Shown: in pieces, positions 13,601 to 26,499 of the stretch | How positions within the stretch are numbered: position 1 is the stretch's first letter | Layout: each line of letters starts with the position of its first letter | NCBI GenBank assembly: GCA_036365145.1 | Contig: JAEOAD010001944.1 | Coordinates: 62,001 to 126,000 of the forward strand | Direction: 5' to 3' | Source of the DNA: Orientallactaga sibirica | Lineage: Eukaryota > Chordata > Mammalia > Rodentia > Dipodidae | Length of the DNA stretch: 64,000 bases | The notes under the pieces: model-generated | Database searches by the model: none | Told to the model about the DNA's origin: nothing | Seen by the model: only the letters and a program-made list of their open reading frames with translations | Program-made: the position numbers and the translations under genes

Positions 13601-16600
13601 TAGATTAGTTTCATTTCCAAGGTAGTTTGTTTAGAAAACAAACACCATCATTGCCAAATACTGTGCTGTGTGAAATAAGCCAGTTCTCTTCTCCGAAGGA
13701 GTTGGTGTCATATGAACAGCCTTCTGTGCAGCAAGATCAAACTTTCCTAGTTTATGTAATCTAACAAGTTGGACAACTTAGTAGATTTGCCTCATTACCA
13801 ACATACTTTGTTTAGAAAACAAGCACCTTAATGTCGAACACGGTACTGTGTCAAATAAGCTAGTTCTTTTTTCGGCATGAGTTGCTTTCTTAAGAAGAAT
13901 CTTCAGTGAATCAAGATCAAACTTTTCTAGTTTGTGTAATCTAACAAGATGTACAACTTAATGGATTAGCTTCAATTCCAACGTAGTTTCTTTAGAAAAC
14001 AAACACCTTCATTGCCGAAGACAGTAGTGTGTGTAATAAGCTAGTTCTGTTCTAGGAATGAGTTGCTTTCTTAGGAAGAATCTTGAGTGCATCAAGATCA
14101 AACTTTCCTAGTTTGTGTAATCTAAAAAGATGTACAACTTCATAGGTTACCTTCATTTTTAACCTTGTTTGTTTAGAAAACAAACACCGTCATATCCAAA
14201 TACTATACTGTGTGAAATAAGCTAGTTCTGTTCTCGGAATGAGTTGCTATCTTAAGAAGAATCTTCAGTGCAGCAAGATAAAACTTTCCTAGTTTGTGTA
14301 ATTTAACAAGTTGGACAGCTTAGTACATTCGCCTCATTTCCAACATACTTTGTTTAGAAAACAAACACCTTCATTGCCACGCAATGTACTGTGTGAAATA
14401 AGCTAGTTCTGTTCTCGCAATGAGTTGCTTTCTTAAGAAGAATCTTCAGTGAATCAAGATCAAACATTCCTAGTTTGTGTAATCTAACATGATGTACAAC
14501 TTAATAGATTAGCTTCATTTCTAACGTAGTTTCTTTAGAAAACAAACACCTTCATTGCCGAACACTGTACTGTGTGAAATAAGGTAGTTCTGTTCTCGGA
14601 ATGAGTTGCCTTCTTATGAAGAATCATCCGTGCAGCAAGATCAAACTGTCCTAGTTTTTGTAATTTAACAAGTTGGACAACTTAGTACATTCGCCTCATT
14701 TCCAACATACTATGTTTAGAAAACAAACAGCTACATTGCCAAACACTGTACTGTGTGATATAAGCTAGTTCTTTTCTCGGCATGAGTTGCTTTCTTGAGA
14801 ATAATCTTCAGTGAACGGAGATCAAACTTTCCTAGTTTGTGTAATCTAACAAGATGTACAACTTAATAGATTAGCTTCATTTCAAACGTAGTTTCTTTAG
14901 AAAACAATCACCTTCCTTGCCGAACACTGTACTGTATGAAATAAGCTAGTTCTGTTTTCGGAATGAGTTCCTTTCTTACGAAGAATCTTCAGTGTAGCAA
15001 GATCAAACTCTCCTAGTTTGTGGAATTTATCAAGTTGGACAACTTAGTACATTCGCCTCATTTCTAACATACTTTGTTTAGGAAACAAACACCTTCATTT
15101 CCAAACACTGTACTGTGTGAAAAAATCTAGTTCTGTTCTCGGAATTAGTGGCTTTCTTAAGAAGAATCTTCTGTGAATCAAGATCAAACTTTCCTAGTTT
15201 GTGTAATCTAACAAGATACACAACTCAATAGATTAGCTTCATTAGTAACGTAGTTTGTTTCGAAAGCAAACACCGTCATTGCAAAATAGTGTACTGTGTG
15301 AAATAAGCCAGTTCTGTTCTCCGAAAGCGATGGTTTCTTATGAAGAGTCTTCAGTGCAGCCAGATCAAACTTTCCTAGTTTGTGTAATCTAACAAGATGT
15401 ACAACTTAATAGATTAGCTTCATTTCTAACGTAGTTTCTTTAGAAAGCAAACACCTTCATTTCCGAACACTGTTCTTTGTGAAATAAGCTAGTTCTCTTT
15501 TCGGAATGAGTTGCATTCTTACGAAGAGTCTTCAGCGCAGCAAGGTCAAACTTTCCTGGTTTGTGTAATCTAACAAGATGTACATCTTAATAGATTAGCT
15601 TCATTTCTAACCTTGTTTGTTTAGAAAACAAACACCTTCATTGTCGAACACTGTACTGTGTGAAATAAGCTGGTTCTGTTCTTGGAATGAGTTGCTTTCA
15701 TACAAAGAATCTTCAGTGCAGCAAGATCAAACGTTCCTAGTTTGTGTAATTAAACTATTTGGACCACGTAGTACATTTGTCTCATTTCCAAAATACTTTG
15801 TTTAGAAAACAAACGCCTTCATTGCCGAACACTGTACTGTGTGAAATAAGCTGGTTCTGTTCTCGGAATGAATTGCTTTCTTAAGAAGAATCTTCAGTGA
15901 AGCAAGATCAAACTTTCCTAGTTTGTGTAATGTAACAAGATGTACAACTTAATAGATTAGCTTCATTTCTAAAGTAGTTTCTTTAGAAGATAAACACCTT
16001 CATTGCCAAATGCTTTACTGTGTGAAATAAGCCAGTTCTCTTCTCCGAAAGAGTTGGTTTCTTACAAAGAGTCTTCAGTGCAGCAATATCAAACTTTCCT
16101 GGTTTGTGTAATTTAACAAGATGTACAACTTAATAGATTAGCTTCATTTCTAACGTACTTTCTTTGGAAAACAAACACCTTCATTGCCGAACACTGTAGT
16201 GTGTGAAATAAGCCAGTTCTCTTTTCCAAATGAGTTGCTTTCATAAGAAGAGTCTTCAGTGTAGCAAGATCAAACTTTCCTGGTTTGTGTAAGCTAACAA
16301 GATGTACATCATTATAGATTAGCTTCATTTCTAACCTTCTTTATTTAGAAAACAAACACCTTCATTGTTGAACACTGTACTCTGTGAAATAACCTGGTTC
16401 TGATCTCGGAATGACTTTCTTTCTTTCAAAGAATCTTCAGTGAAGCAAGATCAAACTTTCCTGGTTTGTGTAATTTACCAAGTTGGAACTTAGTACATTT
16501 TACCTCATTTCCAGCATACTTTGTTTAGAAAAAAACACCTTCATTGCCTAAGACAGTACTATGTGAAATAAGCTAGTTCTGTTCTCGGAATGAGTTGCTT

Positions 16601-18120
16601 TTTTTAAGAGTCTTCAGTGCAGCAAGATCAAACTTTCCTAGTTTGTGTAATCTAACAAGATGTACAACTTCATAGATTAGCTTCATTTCTAAGGTAGTTT
16701 GTTTAGAAAACAAAAACCGTCATTGCCAAATACTGTACTGTGTGAAATAAGCCAGTTCTCTTCTCGGAAAGAGTTGGTTTCTTAAAGAAGAGTCTTCAGT
16801 GCAGCAAGATCAAACTTTCCTAGTTTGTGTAATCTAACAAGATTTACAACTTAATAGATTAGCTTCATTTCTAACATAGTTTCTTTAGAAAACAAACACT
16901 TTCATTGCTGAACACTGTACTGTGTGAAATAAGCTAGTTCTCTTTCCGAATGAGTTGCTTTCTTACTAAGAGTCTTCAGGTCAGCAAGATCAAACTTTCC
17001 TTGTTTGTGTAATCTAACAAGATGTACATATTAATAGATTAGCTTCATTTCTAACCTTGTTTGTTTAGAAAACAAACACCTTCATTGTCGAACACTGTAG
17101 TGTGTGAAATAAGCTGGTTCTGTTCTGCGAATGAGTTGTTTTCTTAAGAGGAATCTTCAGTGCATCAAGATCAAACTTTCCTAGCTTGTGTAATTTAACA
17201 CGTTGAAACTTAGTACATTAGATTCATTTCCAACATACTTTGTTTAGAAAACAAACACCTTCATTGCGAACACTGTACTGTGTGAAATAAGCTAGTTCTC
17301 TTTTCGAATGAGTTGCTTTCTTAGGAAAATTCGTCAGTGCAGAAAGATCAAACTTTCCTAGTTTGTGTAATTTAACAAGTTGGACAACTTAGCACATTTA
17401 CCTCATTTCCAACATATTTTGTTTAGAAAAGAAACACCTTCATTGTCAAATACTGTACTGTGTGAAATAAGCTAGTTCTCATCTCAGAATGATTTGCTTT
17501 CTTACGAAGAATCTTCAGCCCAGCAAGATCAAACTTTCTTAGTTTTTGTAATCTAACAAGATGTACAACTAAATAGATTAGCTTCATTTCTAACGTAGTT
17601 TCTTTAGAAAACAAACACATTCATTGTCAAACATTGTATTGTGTGAAATAAGCTAGTTCTGTTCTCGGAATGAGTTATTTCCTTATGAAGAATCTTCAGT
17701 GAAGCAAGATCAAACTTTCCTAGTTTTTGGAATCTAACAAGATGTACAACTTAATAGATTAGCTTCATTTCTAATGTAGTTTGTTTAGAAAACAAACACC
17801 TTCCTGCCGAACACTATACTATGGGAAATAAGCTAGTTTTCTTTTCCAAATGAGTTGCTTTATTACAAAGAGTCTTCAGTGCAGCAACGTCAAACTTTTC
17901 TAGTTTGTGTAATTTTACAAGTTGGACAACTTAGTACATTCACCTCATTTCCAACATACTTTTTTAGAAACAAAAACACCTTCATTGCGAACACTGTACT
18001 GTGTCAAATAAGCTAGTTCTCTTCTAGGAATGAGTTTCTTTCTTAATAAGAATCTTCAGTGAAGCAAGATCAAACGTTCCTAGTTTCTGTAAAATAACAA
18101 GATGTACAACTTAATAGATT
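13441..18120. repeat. Large satellite duplication, copy 1
   Basis: This 4.7-kb stretch of satellite matches 19,751-24,793 almost base for base. The offset is 6,310 bp at the left end (13,450 vs 19,760) and 6,670 bp from about 14,000 onward (15,617 vs 22,287; 16,113 vs 22,783). The shift comes from one extra dimer in copy 2. Rare variants, such as CAGCCTTCTGTGCAGC, GGACCACGTAGTACATTTG and TTCTTTAGAAGATAAAC, are shared. Similarity stops near 18,120 where copy 1 runs into a TTCCAACTTAG monomer and copy 2 does not. From about 16,480 rightwards copy 1 shows many single-base losses relative to copy 2. Confidence 0.87.
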
Positions 18121-18129
18121 AGCTTCATT

Positions 18130-18790
18130 TCCAACTTAGTTTCTTTAGAAAACAAACACCTTCATTGTCAAACACTGCACTGTGTGAAATAAGCTAGTTC
18201 TGTTCTCGAATGAGTTGCTTTCTTACGAAGCATCTTTAGTGAATCAAGATCAAACTTTCCTAGTTTGTGTAATCTAACAAGATGTACAACTTAATTGATT
18301 AGATTAATTTCTAACGTGTTTGTTTAGAAAACAAACACCGTCATTGCCAAATACTGTATTGTGTGAAATAAGGCAGTCCTCTTCTCTGAATGAGTTGGTT
18401 TCTTACAGTCTTCAGTGCAGCAAGATCAAACTTTCCTAGTTTGTGTAATCTAACAAACAACTTAGTAGATTAGCTTCATTTCTAACATAGTTTCTTTAGA
18501 AAACAAACACCTTCATTGCCAAACACTGTACTGTGTGAAATAATCTAGTTCTGTTCTCGGATTGCGTTGCTTTCTTAGGAAGAATCTTCAGTGCAGCAAG
18601 AACAAACTTTCTTAGTTTATGTAATTTAACAAGTTGGACCACTTAGTACATTCGCCTCATTTCCAACATACTTTGTTTAGAAAACCAACACCTTCATTGC
18701 CGAACACAGTACTTTGTGAAATAAGCTAGTTCTGTTCTCGGAATGAGTTGCTTCCTTAAGAAGAATCTTCAATGAAGCAAGATCAAACTT
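18130..18790. repeat. Displaced, damaged copy of the 724-bp higher-order unit
   Basis: The order of variants (AACACTGCACTG, the TTAATTGATTAGATTAATTTC segment at about 18,295, GGCAGTCCTC, GGATTGCGTTG, GGACCACTTAG, GAAAACCAACACC, CAGTACTTTG) is the same as in the block at 11.6-13.5 kb. Here several short losses are present, for example around 18,317, 18,404 and 18,456. Its position just after large-duplication copy 1 suggests that the HOR block and the large block once formed a longer unit. Confidence 0.75.
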
Positions 18791-19750
18791 TCCTAGTTTG
18801 TGTAATCTAACAAGATGTACAACTTAATAGATCAGCTTCATTTCTAACGTAGTTTCTTTAGAAAACAAACACCTTCATTGCCGAACACTGTATTGAGTGA
18901 AATAAGCTAATTCTGTTCTCGGAATGAGTTGCTTTCTTACGAAGAATCTTCAGTGCAGCAAGATCAAACTTTCCCAGTTTGTGTAATTTAACAAGTTGGA
19001 CAACTTAGTACATTTGCCTTATTTCCAACATACTTTGTTTAGAAAACAAACACATTCATTGCCAAACACAGTACTGTGTGAAATAAGCTACTTTTGTTCT
19101 CGGAATGAGTTGCTTTCTTAAGAAGAATCTTCAGTGAAACAAGATCAAACTTTCCTAGTTTGTGTATTCTAACAAGATGTACAACTTAATAGATTAGCTT
19201 CATTCCAATGTAGTTTCTTTAGAAACAAACACCTTCATTGCCAAACACTGTACTGTGTGAAATAAGCTTGTTCTGTTCTCGGAATGAGTTGGTTTCTTAA
19301 GAAGAATCTTCCGTGAAACAAGATCAAACTTTCCTACTTTGTGTAATATAAGAAGATGTACAACTTAAAGATTAGCTTCATTTCCAACGTAGTTTCTTGA
19401 GAAAACAGACACCTTCATTGTCGAACACTGTACTGTGTGAAATAAGGTAGTTCTGTTCTCGGAATGAGTTGGTTTCTTACGAAACATCTTTAGTGCAGCA
19501 AGATCAAACTTTCCTCGTTTGTGTAATTTAACAAGTTGGACAACTTAGTACATTCGCCTCATTTGCAACATACTTTGTTGAGAAAACAAACACCTTCATT
19601 GCCGAACACTGTAATGTGTGAAATAAGCTAGTTCTGTTCTCGGAATGAGTTGGTTTCTTACGAAACATCTTCAGTGCAGCAAGATCAAACTTTCCTAGTT
19701 TGTGTAATTTAACAAGTTGTACCACTTAGTACAGTCGCCTCATTTCCAAC

Positions 19751-22700
19751 ATACTTTGTTTAGAAAACCAACACCTTCATTGCCGAACACAGTACTTTGT
19801 GAAATAAGCTAGTTCTGTTCTCAGAATGAGTTGCTTTCTTAAGAAGAATCTTCAGTGAAGCAAGATCAAACTTTCCTAGTTTGTGTAATCTAACAAGATG
19901 TACAACTTCATAGATTAGTTTCATTTCCAACGTAGTTTGTTTAGAAAACAAACACCATCATTGCCAAATACTGTGCTGTGTGAAATAAGCCAGTTCTCTT
20001 CTCCGAAGGAGTTGGTGTCATATGAACAGCCTTCTGTGCAGCAAGATCAAACTTTCCTAGTTTATGTAATCTAACAAGTTGGACAACTTAGTAGATTTGC
20101 CTCATTACCAACATACTTTGTTTAGAAAACAAGCACCTTAATGTCGAACACGGTACTGTGTCAAATAAGCTAGTTCTTTTTTCGGCATGAGTTGCTTTCT
20201 TAAGAAGAATCTTCAGTGAATCAAGATCAAACTTTTCTAGTTTGTGTAATCTAACAAGATGTACAACTTAATGGATTAGCTTCAATTCCAACATAGTTTC
20301 TCTAGAAAACAAACACCTTCATTGCCGAACACTGTACTGTGTGAAATAAGCTAGTTCTGTTCTCGGAATGAGTTGCTTGCTTAAGAAGAATCTTCAGTGA
20401 AGCAAGATCAAACTTTCATAGTTAGTGTAATCTAACACGTTGGACAACTTAGTACATTTGCCTCATTTCCAACATACTTTGTTTAGAAAAGAAGCACCAT
20501 AATGCCGAACACTGTACTGTGTGAAATAAGCTAGTTCTTTTTTCGGCATGAGTTGCTTTCTTAAGAAGTATCTTCAGTGAATCAAGATCAACCTTTTATA
20601 GTTTGTGTAATCTAACAAGATGTACAACTTAATGGATTAGCTTCAATTCCAACGTAGTTTCTTTAGAAAACAAACACCTTCATTGCCAAAGACAGTAGTG
20701 TGTGTAATAAGCTAGTTCTGTTCTAGGAATGAGTTGCTTTCTTAGGAAGAATCTTGAGTGCATCAAGATCAAACTTTCCTAGTTTGTGTAATCTAAAAAG
20801 ATGTACAACTTCATAGGTTACCTTCATTTTTAACCTTGTTTGTTTAGAAAACAAACACCGTCATATCCAAATACTATACTGTGTGAAATAAGCTAGTTCT
20901 GTTCTCGGAATGAGTTGCTATCTTAAGAAGAATCTTCAGTGCAGCAAGATAAAACTTTCCTAGTTTGTGTAATTTAACAAGTTGGACAGCTTAGTACATT
21001 CGCCTCATTTCCAACATACTTTGTTTAGAAAACAAACACCTTCATTGCCACGCAATGTACTGTGTGAAATAAGCTAGTTCTGTTCTCGTAATGAGTTGCT
21101 TTCTTAAGAAGAATCTTCAGTGAATCAAGATCAAACATTCCTAGTTTGTGTAATCTAACATGATGTACAACTTAATAGATTAGCTTCATTTCTAACGTAG
21201 TTTCTTTAGAAAACAAACACCTTCATTGCCAAACACTGTACTGTGTGAAATAAGGTAGTTCTGTTCTCGGAATGAGTTGCCTTCTTATGAAGAATCTTCC
21301 GTGCAGCAAGATCAAACTGTCCTAGATTTGTAATTTAACACGTTGGACAACTTAGTACATTCGCCTCATTTCCAACATACTATGTTTAGAAAACAAACAG
21401 CTACATTGCCAAACACTGTACTGCATGATATAAGCTAGTTCTTTTCTCGGCATGAGTTGCTTTCTTAAGAATAATCTTCAGTGAACGGAGATCAAACTTT
21501 CCTAGTTTGTGTAATCTAACAAGATGTACAACTTAATAGATTAGCTTCATTTCCAAAGCAGTTTCTTTAGAAAACAATCACCTTCCTTGCCGAACACTGT
21601 ACTGTGTGAAATAAGCTAGCTCTGTTTTCGGAATGAGTTCCTTTCTTACGAAGAATCTTCAGTGTAGCAAGATCAAACTCTCCTGGTTTGTGTAATTTAT
21701 CAAGTTGGACAACTTAGTACATTCGCCTCATTTCTAACATACTTTGTTAAGGAAACAAACACCTTCATTTCCAAACACTGTACTGTGTGAAAAAATCTAG
21801 TTCTGTTCTCGGAATTAGTGGCTTTCTTAAGAAGAATCTTCTGTGAATCAAGATCAAACTTTCCTAGTTTGTGTAATCTAACAAGATATACAACTCAATA
21901 GATTAGCTTCATTAGTAACGTAGTTTGTTTCGAAAGCAAACACCGTCATTGCAAAATAGTGTTCTGTGTGAAATAAGCCAGTTCTGTTCTCCGAAAGCGA
22001 TGGTTTCTTATGAAGAGTCTTCAGTGCAGCCAGATCAAACTTTCCTAGTTTGTGTAATCTAACAAGATGTACAACTTAATAGATTAGCTTCATTTCTAAC
22101 GTAGTTTCTTTAGAAAGCAAACACCTTCATTGCCAAACACTGTACTTTGTGAAATAAGCTAGTTCTCTTTTCGGAATGAGTTGCATTCTTAAGAAGAGTC
22201 TTCAGCGCAGCAAGATCAAACTTTCCTGGTTTGTGTAATCTAACAAGATGTACATCTTAATAGATTAGCTTCATTTCTAACCTTGTTTGTTTAGAAAACA
22301 AACACCTTCATTGTCGAACACTGTACTGTGTGAAATAAGCTGGTTCTGTTCTTGGAATGAGTTGCTTTCATACAAAGAATCTTCAGTGCAGCAAGATCAA
22401 ACGTTCCTAGTTTGTGTAATTAAACTATTTGGACCACGTAGTACATTTGTCTCATTTCCAAAATACTTTGTTTAGAAAACAAACGCCTTCATTGCCGAAC
22501 ACTGTACTGTGTGAAATAAGCTGGTTCTGTTCTCGGAATGAATTGCTTTCTTAAGAAGAATCTTCAGTGAAGCAAGATCAAACTTTCCTAGTTTGTGTAA
22601 TGTAACAAGATGTACAACTTAATAGATTAGCTTCATTTCTAAAGTAGTTTCTTTAGAAGATAAACACCGTCATTGCCAAATGCTTTACTGTGTGAAATAA

Positions 22701-24793
22701 GCCAGTTCTCTTCTCCGAAAGAGTTGGTTTCTTACAAAGAGTCTTCAGTGCAGCAATATCAAACTTTCCTGGTTTGTGTAATTTAACAAGATGTACAACT
22801 TAATAGATTAGCTTCATTTCTAACGTACTTTCTTTGGAAAACAAACACCTTCATTGCCGAACACTGTAGTGTGTGAAATAAGCCAGTTCTCTTTTCCAAA
22901 TGAGTTGCTTTCATAAGAAGAGTCTTCAGTGTAGCAAGATCAAACTTTCCTGGTTTGTGTAAGCTAACAAGATGTACATCATTATAGATTAGCTTCATTT
23001 CTAACCTTCTTTATTTAGAAAACAAACACCTTCATTGTTGAACACTGTACTCTGTGAAATAACCTGGTTCTGATCTCGGAATGACTTTCTTTCTTTCAAA
23101 GAATCTTCAGTGAAGCAAGATCAAACTTTCCTGGTTTGTGTAATTTACCAAGTTGGAACTTAGTACATTTACCTCATTTCCAGCATACTTTGTTTAGAGA
23201 AAAAACACCTTCATTGCCTAAGACAGTACTATGTGAAATAAGCTAGTTCTGTTCTCGGAATGAGTTGCTTTTTTACGAAGAGTCTTCAGTGCAGCAAGAT
23301 CAAACTTTCCTAGTTTGTGTAATCTAACAAGATGTACAACTTCATAGATTAGCTTCATTTCTAAGGTAGTTTGTTTAGAAAACAAAAACCGTCATTGCCA
23401 AATACTGTACTGTGTGAAATAAGCCAGTTCTCTTCTCGGAAAGAGTTGGTTTCTTACGAAGAGTCTTCAGTGCAGCAAGATCAAACTTTCCTAGTTTGTG
23501 TAATCTAACAAGATTTACAACTTAATAGATTAGCTTCATTTCTAACATAGTTTCTTTAGAAAACAAACACTTTCATTGCTGAACACTGTACTGTGTGAAA
23601 TAAGCTAGTTCTCTTTCCGAATGAGTTGCTTTCTTACTAAGAGTCTTCAGGTCAGCAAGATCAAACTTTCCTTGTTTGTGTAATCTAACAAGATGTACAT
23701 ATTAATAGATTAGCTTCATTTCTAACCTTGTTTGTTTAGAAAACAAACACCTTCATTGTCGAACACTGTAGTGTGTGAAATAAGCTGGTTCTGTTCTGCG
23801 AATGAGTTGTTTTCTTACAACGAATCTTCAGTGCAGCAAGATCAAACTTTCCTAGCTTGTGTAATTTCACACGTTGAAACTTAGTACATTCGCCTCATTT
23901 CCAACATACTTTGTTTAGAAAACAAACACCTTCATTGCCGAACACTGTACTGTGTGAAATAAGCTAGTTCTCTTTTCCGAATGAGTTGCTTTCTTACGAA
24001 AATTCGTCAGTGCAGAAAGATCAAACTTTCCTAGTTTGTGTAATTTAACACGTTGGACAACTTAGCACATTCGCCTCATTTCCAACATATTTTGTTTAGA
24101 AAAGAAACACCTTCATTGCCGAATACTGTACTGTGTGAAATAAGCTAGTTCTCATCTCAGAATGATTTGCTTTCTTACGAAGAATCTTCAGCCCAGCAAG
24201 ATCAAACTTTCTTAGTTTTTGTAATCTAACAAGATGTACAACTAAATAGATTAGCTTCATTTCTAACGTAGTTTCTTTAGAAAACAAACACATTCATTGT
24301 CGAACATTGTACTACGTGAAATAAGCTAGTTCTGTTCTCGGAATGAGTTATTTCCTTATGAAGAATCTTCAGTGAAGCAAGATCAAACTTTCCTAGTTTT
24401 TGGAATCTAACAAGATGTACAACTTAATAGATTAGCTTCATTTCTAATGTAGTTTGTTTAGAAAACAAACACCTTCCCTGCAGAACACTATACTATGGGA
24501 AATAAGCTAGTTTTCTTTTCCAAATGAGTTGCTTTATTACAAAGAGTCTTCAGTGCAGCAACGTCAAACTTTTCTAGTTTGTGTAATTTTACAAGTTGGA
24601 CAACTTAGTACATTCACCTCATTTCCAACATACTTTTTTTAGAAAACAAACACCTTCATTGCCGAACACTGTACTGTGTCAAATAAGCTAGTTCTCTTCT
24701 AGGAATGAGTTTCTTTCTTAATAAGAATCTTCAGTGAAGCAAGATCAAACGTTCCTAGTTTCTGTAAAATAACAAGATGTACAACTTAATAGA
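19751..24793. repeat. Large satellite duplication, copy 2
   Basis: This is the partner of 13,441-18,120. It contains about 360 bp (about 20,300-20,660, two monomers) that copy 1 lacks. That extra dimer itself resembles its left neighbour: a TTTTTTCGGCATGAG monomer occurs at both about 20,180 and 20,540. Copy 2 reads more cleanly than copy 1 in the 23.1-24.7 kb part, so it is the better guide to the ancestral sequence there. Confidence 0.87.
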
Positions 24794-26499
24794 TGAGCTT
24801 CATTTCTAACGTAGTTTCTTTATAAAACAAACACCTTCATTGCCGAACACTGTACTGTGTGAAATAAGCTAGTTCTCTTTTCCGAATCAGTTGCTTTCTT
24901 ACGAAGAGTCTTCAGTGCAGCAAGATCAAACTTTCCTGGTTTGTGTTATCTAACAAGATGTACATCTTAATAGATTAGCTTCATTTCTAACCTTGTTTGT
25001 TTAGAAAACAAACACCTTCATTGTTGAACACTGTACTATGTGAAATAAGCTGGTTCCGTTCTCAGAATGAGTTGCTTTCTTACAAAGAATCTTCAGTGCA
25101 GCAAGATCAAACGTTCCTAGTTTGCATAATTTCACAAGTTGGAACTTAGTACATTCGCCCCATTTCCAACATACTTTGTTTAGAAAACAAACACCTTCAT
25201 TGCCGAACACTGTACTGTGTGAAATATGCTAGTTCTGTTCTCGGAATGAGTTGCTTTCTTACGAAGAATCTTCAGTGCAGGAATATCAAACTTTCCTAGT
25301 TTGTGTAATCTAACAAGATGTACAACTTAATAGATGAGCTTCATTTCTAGCATAGTTTCTTGAGAAAACAAAAAAACCTTCATTGCCAAACACTGTACTA
25401 TGTGAAATAAGCTAGTTCTGTTCTCGGAATGAGTTGCTTTCTTAGAAAGAATCTTCAGTGCAGCAAGATCAAACTTTCCTGGTTTTTGTAATTTAACAAG
25501 TTGGAACTTAGTACATTCACCTCATTTCCAAAATAGTTGTTTAGAAAACAAACACCTTCATTGCCGAACACTGTACTATGTGAAATAAGGTAGTTCTGTT
25601 CTCGGAATGAGTTGCTTTCTTAAGAAGAATCTTCAGTGCAGGAAGATCAAACGTTCCTAGTTTGTGTAATCTAACAAGATGTACAACCTAATAGATTTGC
25701 TTCATTTCTAACGTAGTTTGTTTAGAAAAAAGACACCTTCATTGCCGAACACTGTACTGTTTGAAATAAGTCAGTTCTCTTTCCGAATGAGTTGCTTTCT
25801 TAGGAAAAGTCTTCAGTGCAGCCAGATCAATCTTTCCTGGTTGTGTAATCTAACAAGATGTACATCTTAATAGGTTAGCTTCATTTCTAAACTTGTTTTT
25901 TTAGAAAACAAACACCCTCATTGTGGAACACTGTACTGTGTGAAATAAGGTAGTTCTGTTCTCGGAATCAGTTGCTTTCTTTACAAAGAATCTTCAGTGA
26001 AGCAAGATAACACATTCCTACATTGTGCAATTTAACAAGTTGTACAACTTAGTACTTTCGTCTCATTTCCAACATACTTTGCTTAGAGAAAAAACACCTT
26101 CATTGACGAACACTGTACTGTGTGAAATAAGCTAGTTCTGTTCTCGGAATGAGTTGCTTTGTTAAGAAGAATCTTCAGTGAAACAAGATCAAACTTTCCT
26201 ACTTTGTGTAATCTAACAAGATGTACAACTTAATAGATTAGCTTCATTTCTAACGTAGTTTCTTTAGAAAACAAACACCGTCATTGCCAAATACTGTACT
26301 GTGTGAAATAAGCCAGTTCTCCTCTCGGAAAGAGGTGGTTTCATACGAAGAGTCTTCAGTGCAGCAAGATCAAACTTTCCTGGTTTGTGTAATCAAACAA
26401 GATGTACATCTTAATAGATTAGCTTCATTTCTCACGTAGTGTCCTTAGAAAACAAACACCTTCATTGCCGAACACTGTACTGTGTGAATTAAGCTAGTT

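Larger units (their letters stand above)
1..26499. repeat. 181-bp satellite array, main family, block 1
   Basis: The stretch is a continuous head-to-tail tandem array. Landmarks such as the ACACTGTACTGTGTG block recur every 181 bp (for example around 101, 282, 463 and 644). Monomers fall into recurring types. Type A reads GATGTACAACTTAATAGATT then TTCTAACGTAGTTTCTTTAG. Type B reads GTTGGACAACTTAGTACATT then TTCCAACATACTTTGTTTAG. A third type carries CCGTCATTGCCAAATACTG linked to AAGCCAGTTCTCTTCTCCG. Types are interspersed irregularly, with local higher-order repeats. A consensus monomer counted by eye has 62 G/C in 181 bases. No gene is seen. Length, composition and higher-order structure suit a centromeric or pericentromeric satellite, but the sequence alone does not prove that location. 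I do not recognise it as a named satellite. Confidence 0.97.

Noticed and set aside
1..26499. CENP-B box in the monomer
   Set aside because: Type B monomers contain ATTCGCCTCATTTCCAA, which matches the TTCG and central A of the box core but has TCCA where CGGG is required. I saw no match to the core on either strand.
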